Source of the DNA: an uncultured Oscillospiraceae bacterium | GTDB lineage: Bacteria; Bacillota; Clostridia; Oscillospirales; Ruminococcaceae | DNA: 10,397 nucleotides | Direction of reading: 5' to 3' | Assembly: GCA_910577365.1 (NCBI GenBank) | Contig: CAJTMU010000080.1 | Location: forward strand, 1-10,397 | Shown: positions 5,425-10,397 of the stretch, in pieces | Numbering within the stretch: position 1 is the first letter of the stretch | Layout: each line of letters opens with the position of its first letter | Notes under the pieces: model-generated | Databases searched by the model: none | The model's input: only the letters and a program-made list of their open reading frames with translations | What the model was told of the DNA's origin: nothing | Program-made: the position numbers and the translations under genes

Positions 5425-7833
5425 TTAATTTGCGCTGAGCACGGGGACTTTTTCCTCCGTTTTTCTTACGCGCTTGCTCTCCTTATCGGAGGGCTTTGAC
5501 TTTGCGGAATCCGCCGTGCAGTTGGGCAGCACCAGCGCCGTTTCCAGAACGGTGGAAATATCCTCCGCGGGAACAAACTTTATGGCAGCCTTTACCACTT
5601 CATCTATTTCCTCCAGATCGGGAACATTGTCCTTGGGTATGCACACGGTCTTTGCGCCCGCGCGGTACGCCGCCATGGATTTCTCCTTAAGACCGCCAAT
5701 CGCAAGCACCTTGCCTCGCAGCGTTATCTCTCCCGTCATCGCCACATCGCGGCGCACAGGCGTTCCCGACAGCGCGGAAACAAGCGCGGTGGTAAGCGTA
5801 ACTCCCGCCGACGGACCGTCCTTGGGCACAGCTCCCTCGGGAGCGTGGATATGGATATCCTTGTTCTTGTAGAACTCGGGGTCTATCCCGTACTTTTCCG
5901 CCAGCGACCTTGTAAGGCTTACCGCTATTTTCGCTGATTCCTTCATAACATCGCCGAGCGAACCCGTAAACTCCGTCTTGCCGGTACCGTCCAGCACCAG
6001 CACCTCCAGCGGGAGCATCGTACCGCCCACGCTCGTCCACGCAAGTCCGTTCACAAGCCCCACCTCGTCATGAGCCGCAAGCTCGTCGGGGTGATACTTT
6101 CTTATTCCGAGGAACTCCTCGATATTTTTATCCGTAACCGATACTTTGGATTCCCCCGAAACAAGCAGCTTGGCGGACTTACGGCAGATATCCGCGATAT
6201 TCCGCTCCAGCTTTCTCACGCCCGCCTCACGGGTATAGTTATCTATAACCGAATAAAGCGCCTTGTCGTTCACCTTTACCGTTGAGGGCTTCTCACCGTG
6301 CTTTTTAAGCTGCTTGGGGAGCAGATGTCTCTTGGCGATATTGAATTTTTCCTCGCGTGTGTAGCTGCTAAGCTCTATTATCTCCATACGGTCGCGCAGG
6401 GGCGCGGGTATCGTATCGAGGCTATTTGCGGTGGTTATAAAAAGCACATCACTAAGATCCACGGGAACTTCTATATAATGGTCGACAAACGCGGTGTTCT
6501 GCTCGCTGTCAAGCACCTCCAGCATGGCGGAGGACGGGTCGCCCTTGAAATCGCTTCCCATCTTGTCTATCTCGTCCAGCAGCATAACGGGGTTCATGCT
6601 CTTCGCCTGCTTCAGCGCGGTGATTATCCTGCCGGGCATAGCTCCGACATAGGTCTTCCTGTGACCGCGTATCTCCGCCTCGTCGCGCACTCCGCCCAGC
6701 GAAATTCGAACGTATTTCCGCCCGAGAGCTTCAGCGACGGAACGCCCGATAGAGGTCTTGCCCACCCCGGGAGGTCCGTACAGGCATATTATCTGCCCCT
6801 TTATATCGGGGGCGAGCGCTCTAACCGCAATGGTTTCGGTAATACGCTCCTTTACCTTTTTCATACCATAGTGGTCCTTGTCGAGCTGCTTCTGCACGTT
6901 GTCTATATTCAGCTTATCCTTGGTCTTTACGTTCCACGGCAGCGACAGCACGGTATCAAGATATGTCCTCAGAACCGCCGCTTCCTGCGATGAGGATGAC
7001 ATTCTCTCCAGCTTCTCCGCTTCGCTTATCAGCTTTTCCTCAGTCTCCTCGGGCAGCGCAAGCTCCATTATCTTATCTATGTAGTCTGCCGAATCCTCAA
7101 GTGAGCTTCTGCCCTCTCCGAGTTGACCGGAAATCACCTTGAGCTGCTCGCGCAGGTAATATTCGCGCTGATTTTTATCTATCTGCTCCTTAACCTGCTC
7201 CTGTATCTCCAGCTCGGTTTCCATTATCTCCATTTCGCTGCGAAGCATGGAAATAAGCAGCTTTATTCTCGAAAGCGTTCCGTTGGTTTCAAGCAGCTTC
7301 TGCTTATCCTCTACCTTAAGAACAACATTAAACACTATCTTATCAAAAAGGTTGGAGCAGTCCTCTTCGCTTATAATGCTCTCAAAAAGCTCACGCGGCA
7401 TTTTCGGCGTCATGGCCGAGTAATCGCGGAATGCGTCCTTAAGCGCACGCTTCGCCGCATCGCGTGTGGAATCCGAAGGTGGCGCTCCGCGCGAGGGCAG
7501 TTCCTTTACCTCCAGCTCAAAATATTTAGCAGAAGCGGTGACTTTTACGCGCCGTGCGCGGTACAATCCCTCCACAAGCACTCTCGTCGATCCGTCGGGC
7601 GTTGTGAGAAGCTGGCGAATCTCCGCCACTACTCCCACCTCAAAAACATCGTTTACGGAAGGCTCCATATTCCCCGCGTCCTTCTGAGCCACAAGGAAAA
7701 TAAGCCCGTCGCCCTTTGCGGCGCTTTTAAGCGCGTTTACGGAGCGCTCGCGGCTTACGTCGAAATGCAGCACCATGGACGGGAACACCACCAATCCGCG
7801 CATAAACAGCGAGGGCATTGTTTTATTATTCAT
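5425..7833 (-). CDS. lon: ATP-dependent protease Lon (LonA type)
   Basis: A cytoplasmic hexameric AAA+ serine protease that degrades misfolded and selected regulatory proteins. With ATG 7831-7833 (AAAGGA 9 nt upstream) it has 802 residues, near the family's usual 770-810; the longer frame would need a TTG at 7840-7842. Order: N-terminal substrate-binding domain (about 1-200), coiled-coil/helical region (about 200-300), AAA+ module with Walker A GPPGVGKT (353-360) and Walker B M-L-L-D-E-I-D (417-423), then the protease domain. The catalytic dyad is S675 in P-K-D-G-P-S-A-G and K718 in G-G-L-K-E-K. A lysine/serine-rich tail of about 35 residues follows the conserved end. It is followed by the structured spacer and engB. 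I see no CIRCE (HrcA) or CtsR-like operator near its promoter. Confidence 0.97.
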   Translation of the reverse strand: MNNKTMPSLFMRGLVVFPSMVLHFDVSRERSVNALKSAAKGDGLIFLVAQKDAGNMEPSVNDVFEVGVVAEIRQLLTTPDGSTRVLVEGLYRARRVKVTASAKYFELEVKELPSRGAPPSDSTRDAAKRALKDAFRDYSAMTPKMPRELFESIISEEDCSNLFDKIVFNVVLKVEDKQKLLETNGTLSRIKLLISMLRSEMEIMETELEIQEQVKEQIDKNQREYYLREQLKVISGQLGEGRSSLEDSADYIDKIMELALPEETEEKLISEAEKLERMSSSSQEAAVLRTYLDTVLSLPWNVKTKDKLNIDNVQKQLDKDHYGMKKVKERITETIAVRALAPDIKGQIICLYGPPGVGKTSIGRSVAEALGRKYVRISLGGVRDEAEIRGHRKTYVGAMPGRIITALKQAKSMNPVMLLDEIDKMGSDFKGDPSSAMLEVLDSEQNTAFVDHYIEVPVDLSDVLFITTANSLDTIPAPLRDRMEIIELSSYTREEKFNIAKRHLLPKQLKKHGEKPSTVKVNDKALYSVIDNYTREAGVRKLERNIADICRKSAKLLVSGESKVSVTDKNIEEFLGIRKYHPDELAAHDEVGLVNGLAWTSVGGTMLPLEVLVLDGTGKTEFTGSLGDVMKESAKIAVSLTRSLAEKYGIDPEFYKNKDIHIHAPEGAVPKDGPSAGVTLTTALVSALSGTPVRRDVAMTGEITLRGKVLAIGGLKEKSMAAYRAGAKTVCIPKDNVPDLEEIDEVVKAAIKFVPAEDISTVLETALVLPNCTADSAKSKPSDKESKRVRKTEEKVPVLSAN

Positions 7834-7918
7834 AAATATCAATCCTTTCGGGTTTAAACAATTATTACGTATAATCCTGCGGCTGCCATTGTGTCGGCAA
7901 ATACCAACACCGAAACAT

Positions 7919-7947
7919 ATTATACATCATTCCTATCATTTTTGCAA
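7919..7947 (-). promoter_or_regulatory. Sigma-A promoter of lon
   Basis: TTGCAA (7942-7947), a 17-nt spacer and a perfect TATAAT (7919-7924) lie upstream of lon on the minus strand. They predict a leader of about 80 nt before the ATG at 7833. No heat-shock operator is recognisable around it. Confidence 0.65.
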
Positions 7948-8239
7948 GTACTTTATCCGCAACACTTTCTGTAAACATTCCCGCCTTATATCGGAAATGC
8001 GATAAATCGCGGCGGTGAACGGCTTCAAATATGTTTTTTCGGGGATTTTCTGCCTGCATGCGCCGCTTTTTCCGCTTTTTTTGGTGACAATTACTTGATT
8101 TCCGCTGTAGAACGACATGTAATAGATATCGTTTACGCAAAAATTTCCTGAATCTGACTGTAAATTTTCATAAAAATTTCATTAAAGCCGTATATAAACA
8201 GTTGATTCGGGGGATTTTTTTGCCCTCCGACCCATACGA

Positions 8240-8269
8240 TTGTGTAAAACTCGGCGGAGCTTTGCACAA
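8240..8269. repeat. Imperfect 13-bp hairpin in the lon upstream region
   Basis: TTGTG pairs with CACAA, then a T-G wobble, AAA with TTT, one A-C mismatch, and CTC with GAG around a GGCG loop. No T run follows on either strand, so it is unlikely to be a terminator. Function unknown. Confidence 0.3.
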
Positions 8270-8398
8270 AACAACGCGTATATCCTTAAGCATTTACATC
8301 TTTTTTCGCAAAACCTTGAAGCATAATGGGCTTTCGGACGGTTCTCGAAAAATATTTTGCGTAAGCATGCCGTTTGACTGACTTTTCTATAAGCTGGC

Positions 8399-8421
8399 TG
8401 AAAATTATCCTAAAATTTTCA
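8399..8421. terminator. AT-rich hairpin after the acyltransferase-like gene
   Basis: TGAAAATT (8399-8406) and AATTTTCA (8414-8421) form an 8-bp stem with a 7-nt loop, starting 17 nt past the stop of the 8439-9293 gene. No T run follows on the minus strand; in the plus direction it is followed by TTTTT. It is weak as a terminator for the gene it follows. Confidence 0.25.
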
Positions 8422-8438
8422 TTTTTAATCTTTGCGAC

Positions 8439-9293
8439 TTAACGGAATATTAACGAGAAAATCAGATACAGAACAGGCTGATGAAGTATGTATATCCAAA
8501 TGGTATATTTTCCCACCGCTGACAGCCATTTTATATGCGTCGGGTAGAAAAATTTCGGTAGAGAACCGCTTTTCGCCCACACTCCGAAACTGCTTCCGGC
8601 AACAAACAGAAAAAACCACGGCAGCATGGGGAAATAGTCCGACGAAGCGAAACGACCGTTATGCAGCCCCAACGGAAACAGCGCGCCCGCTTGATAAGCC
8701 GCTTCGGGCAAATGCCACTCAAACAGCCCTTTTATCCCGATGAAGCTGTTTGAATAATCCTCTGCAACAGCGGGCAGGCTCGAACCAATCGCGGTAAAGC
8801 TGCCGCTGTCCCAAATTACGCGAGGAATATTGGCAATTACCGGAGAATTTGGAATATTCCACGTCAGCACGAACAGCGCCGTGAAAGCTATTATCCCGAC
8901 CCAAGCGGGTATAACGTCAAAAAATTTTTCGCCAAGCCCGAAAAGCATCATAGATATTCCCAGAAAATGCAAAATACCGAAATAAATCGTCCCGCCGGTA
9001 AAAAACGGCAGCACAAAGGTCATCACCATACCTATAAAAAAGCACTGCGCTCCCCTTTTGAGATTATTCCGCGAGTATCTGCATACCGTTCCCGAGATAA
9101 AGATAAACATTGCCGCGAAAACGTCACGTATAACATCGAACCAGTCCTCAAAAAAGACAGGAACGTCCAGCCCGAAAACATACTTTAAATCATACATGGC
9201 ATGGTACACCACCATGCAGATTATCGCGAACCCGCGTATTTCGTCCAGAAGCCCCACCCTCTGCTGAGGCTTCTTTAATGTTTTTTCCGTCAT
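8439..9293 (-). CDS. DUF1624 / heparan-alpha-glucosaminide N-acetyltransferase-like membrane protein, putative acyltransferase
   Basis: A 284-residue polytopic membrane protein with about eight to ten hydrophobic segments. The N-terminus L-D-E-I-R-G-F-A-I-I-C-M-V-V-Y-H (16-31) is typical of DUF1624 proteins. It also carries the R-x10-H pattern (R20, H31) of the acyltransferase-3 superfamily. Other family marks are Y-F-G-I-L-H-F-L-G (104-112), D-Y-F-P-M-L-P-W-F-F (219-228) and the C-terminal W-I-Y-I-L-H-Q-P-V-L-Y (266-276). Relatives are predicted to acetylate or acylate sugars or other envelope molecules across the membrane; the substrate cannot be told here. The start is ATG with AAGGAG 7 nt upstream. 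It is monocistronic and divergent from the Nudix gene. Confidence 0.85.
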   Translation of the reverse strand: MTEKTLKKPQQRVGLLDEIRGFAIICMVVYHAMYDLKYVFGLDVPVFFEDWFDVIRDVFAAMFIFISGTVCRYSRNNLKRGAQCFFIGMVMTFVLPFFTGGTIYFGILHFLGISMMLFGLGEKFFDVIPAWVGIIAFTALFVLTWNIPNSPVIANIPRVIWDSGSFTAIGSSLPAVAEDYSNSFIGIKGLFEWHLPEAAYQAGALFPLGLHNGRFASSDYFPMLPWFFLFVAGSSFGVWAKSGSLPKFFYPTHIKWLSAVGKYTIWIYILHQPVLYLIFSLIFR

Positions 9294-9330
9294 TATAATC
9301 TCCTTAAAAATTCAAAGTCCGCCGACTACT

Positions 9331-9359
9331 ATTTTAACATAAAATAAAAAAAATTACAA
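9331..9359 (-). promoter_or_regulatory. Promoter of the acyltransferase-like gene
   Basis: TTGTAA (9354-9359), a 17-nt A/T-rich spacer and TAAAAT (9331-9336) with an extended -10 TGT on the minus strand. The leader is about 30 nt. It is back to back with the Nudix promoter, and the two -35 boxes are only 7 nt apart. Confidence 0.6.
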
Positions 9360-9366
9360 TAACAAC

Positions 9367-9395
9367 TTGAACACTTTTAACTTTTGTGATAAAAT
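9367..9395 (+). promoter_or_regulatory. Promoter of the Nudix-dus transcript
   Basis: TTGAAC (9367-9372), a 17-nt spacer and TAAAAT (9390-9395) with an extended -10 TGA. It predicts a leader of about 65 nt, which includes a small GCGGA/TCCGC hairpin (9430-9443) before the ribosome site. It probably also drives dus. Confidence 0.65.
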
Positions 9396-9468
9396 ATAAA
9401 GTGAAATCTTGATGAAAATTCACGCAAAAGCGGATTTTTCCGCGAAAACAACGGAAACGGAGGATAAT

Positions 9469-10005
9469 ATGGCGGAGCTTTGGGATTTATACAATGAGGA
9501 CAGAGAGAAAATCGGACGGACAATGGAGCGCGGGAAACCTATTCCCGAAGGCTGCTGCCACCTTGTGATACACGTCTGCGTTTTTGACGGCGGCGGGCGT
9601 ATGCTTATTCAGCAGCGGCAGCCGTTCAAGGAGGACTGGAGCAATTTGTGGGACTTGACCGTCGGCGGCTCGGCGATTGCGGGGGATACGGGCAGGACCG
9701 CCGCGGAGCGCGAATGCCTTGAAGAACTGGGATACCCCCTCTCCCTCAAAAACGAGCGCCCAAGCCTTACCATTCACTTTGACGGCGGCTTTGACGATAT
9801 CTACTGCGTAAGGCGGGATATCGACATAAGCTCCCTGAAGCTTCAATTTGAGGAAGTACAAGCGGTGAAATGGGCGGATAAAAACGAAATATTCGCCATG
9901 ATAGACAGCGGAGAGTTTATCCCCTATCATAAAGCGCTTATCGAGCTGCTGTTCCTGTCCTCGACCCAAAGAGGGACTCATATGAGAGAAGATAAGAAAG
10001 GATAA
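9469..10005 (+). CDS. Nudix hydrolase (isopentenyl-diphosphate-isomerase-like / YfcD-type)
   Basis: A 178-residue cytoplasmic Nudix protein that would hydrolyse a nucleoside diphosphate-linked or related substrate with Mg2+. The N-terminal W-D-L-Y-N-E-D-R, the Q-Q-R-Q-P-F-K segment (48-54) and the W-D-L-T-V-G-G-S-A stretch (61-69) are typical of the IPP-isomerase-like branch. The Nudix box runs from G67 to Y89 with R-E-C-L-E-E-L-G-Y at 81-89. The usual first Glu is Asp (D73), which I recall as common in this branch. I chose ATG 9469-9471 because GGAGG precedes it. An in-frame ATG at 9412 would add 19 residues but has no ribosome site. The next gene, dus, starts 8 nt after the stop. The substrate is unknown; true IPP isomerase activity is unlikely to be certain from sequence. 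Confidence 0.9.
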   Translation: MAELWDLYNEDREKIGRTMERGKPIPEGCCHLVIHVCVFDGGGRMLIQQRQPFKEDWSNLWDLTVGGSAIAGDTGRTAAERECLEELGYPLSLKNERPSLTIHFDGGFDDIYCVRRDIDISSLKLQFEEVQAVKWADKNEIFAMIDSGEFIPYHKALIELLFLSSTQRGTHMREDKKG

Positions 10006-10013
10006 TCCGAATA

Positions 10014-10397
10014 TTGGAATATGTAACCATCGGGAATGTCAAAATAGAAAAGACCGCCGCTCTCGCGCCTATGGCAAGCGTTGCTGACAGAGCCTACCGA
10101 CTTACGGCGAAAAAATTCGGAGCGGCTTACTGCGTCGGCGAGATGGCAAGCTGCAAGGGGCTTGTGTACTCGGATAAAAAGACCTCCGAGCTGCTTACCG
10201 TTACCGACGCGGAGCGCCCCATGGCGGTGCAGCTTTTCGGCGCGGAGCCTGAATTTATGGCAAAAGCCGTGAAAATTGCGGAGCAATACTCCCCCGATAT
10301 AATTGACATAAACGCGGGCTGTCCAATGCCGAAAATCACGGGCGGCGGCGCGGGGAGCGCCCTTATGAAAAACCCTCGGCTTTTCGGGGAGCTTATC
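10014..10397 (+). CDS. dus: tRNA-dihydrouridine synthase (Dus family, DusB-like), 5' part only
   Basis: The frame is open to the right edge (128 codons). Dus enzymes are FMN-dependent and reduce uridines in tRNA. The N-terminal part of the TIM barrel is visible: A-L-A-P-M-A-S-V-A-D near 16-25 (FMN-binding strand), R-P-M-A-V-Q-L-F-G (68-76), and D-I-N-A-G-C-P-M-P-K-I (98-108). The predicted catalytic cysteine is C103. G-S-A-L-M-K-N-P (114-121) follows. I chose TTG 10014-10016 because no ATG or GTG lies upstream in frame after the stop at 9993-9995 and the family usually begins just before I-G-N-V. A GAAAGG lies 12 nt upstream, a rather long spacing. It is co-transcribed with the Nudix gene and perhaps translationally coupled. 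Confidence 0.93.
   Translation, partial: MEYVTIGNVKIEKTAALAPMASVADRAYRLTAKKFGAAYCVGEMASCKGLVYSDKKTSELLTVTDAERPMAVQLFGAEPEFMAKAVKIAEQYSPDIIDINAGCPMPKITGGGAGSALMKNPRLFGELI

Larger units (their letters stand above)
7834..8438. other. Gene-poor 605-bp region upstream of lon
   Basis: I see no convincing gene here. The short K/R-rich minus-strand frames (7865-8140 and 7936-8118) have no recognisable domain and overlap the lon promoter. The region holds that promoter and several imperfect hairpins: CCGCC/GGCGG at 7981-8015 enclosing GCGAT/ATCGC (7999-8010), a C-rich/G-rich stem near 8208-8229, the 8240-8269 hairpin, and an AT-rich TGAAAATT/AATTTTCA stem at 8399-8421 next to the end of the acyltransferase-like gene. 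It may be a decayed locus or a long leader, or hold a small RNA; nothing in it decides. Confidence 0.5.

Noticed and set aside
5687..6040. Minus-strand frame of 117 codons inside lon
   Set aside because: It is an alternative frame within the Lon protease domain; the true frame carries the Ser-Lys dyad.
6298..6993. Long plus-strand open frames opposite lon (also 7123-7857)
   Set aside because: They are shadows of the strongly conserved Lon frame, without recognisable protein features.
7843..7990. CIRCE or CtsR heat-shock operator for lon
   Set aside because: No TTAGCACTC/GAGTGCTAA pair and no tandem GGTCAAA-type heptads near the promoter.
7936..8118. 60-codon minus-strand frame starting with ATG in the lon upstream gap
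   Set aside because: No ribosome site and no recognisable features; it overlaps the other candidate frame and the lon -35 box.
7865..8140. Possible 91-codon minus-strand small gene upstream of lon
   Set aside because: It needs a TTG start, is very rich in Lys/Arg with no recognisable domain, and overlaps the lon promoter; a weak AGGA before it is not enough.
9412..9468. N-terminal extension of the Nudix protein from the upstream ATG
   Set aside because: No ribosome site precedes 9412, whereas GGAGG precedes 9469 and homologous proteins begin at about this point.

Overview
The window looks like chromosome of a motile, low-to-moderate GC Firmicute, most likely a clostridial Oscillospiraceae/Ruminococcaceae-type organism. 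This rests on the ATG/TTG starts with strong AGGAG-type ribosome sites, the consensus sigma-A promoters, the lon-engB gene order known from Firmicutes, and the style of the chemoreceptor, PnuC, Nudix and Dus proteins. The genus is an inference.

Layout, left to right. Positions 1-3488 hold two tandem minus-strand methyl-accepting chemotaxis receptors. The left one (1-1318, running off the edge) is a dCache receptor with the residues of the amino-acid-binding signature, broken by one in-frame TAG at codon 82. The right one (1542-3488) is intact and has its own promoter and a textbook intrinsic terminator. Next, still on the minus strand, are pnuC (3722-4426, vitamin B3-type nucleoside transporter), engB/ysxC (4563-5150, ribosome-assembly GTPase), a 111-bp highly structured spacer (5201-5311), and lon (5425-7833, ATP-dependent protease). 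A gene-poor stretch of about 600 bp (7834-8438) follows, holding the lon promoter and some imperfect hairpins. A DUF1624/acyltransferase-like membrane protein (8439-9293, minus) is then transcribed divergently from a plus-strand pair: a Nudix hydrolase (9469-10005) and the start of a tRNA-dihydrouridine synthase (10014 to the right edge).

The content is mainly housekeeping: protein quality control (Lon), ribosome maturation (EngB), cofactor salvage (PnuC), tRNA modification (Dus) and chemotaxis. I see no mobile element, CRISPR array, tRNA or rRNA, and no obvious new multi-gene system. The points most worth checking are the nonsense codon in an otherwise intact amino-acid chemoreceptor, a perfect 20-bp palindrome over that gene's promoter, the three-stem structured element between lon and engB, and the consensus pnuC promoter that overlaps the engB stop codon and drives a hairpin-rich leader.
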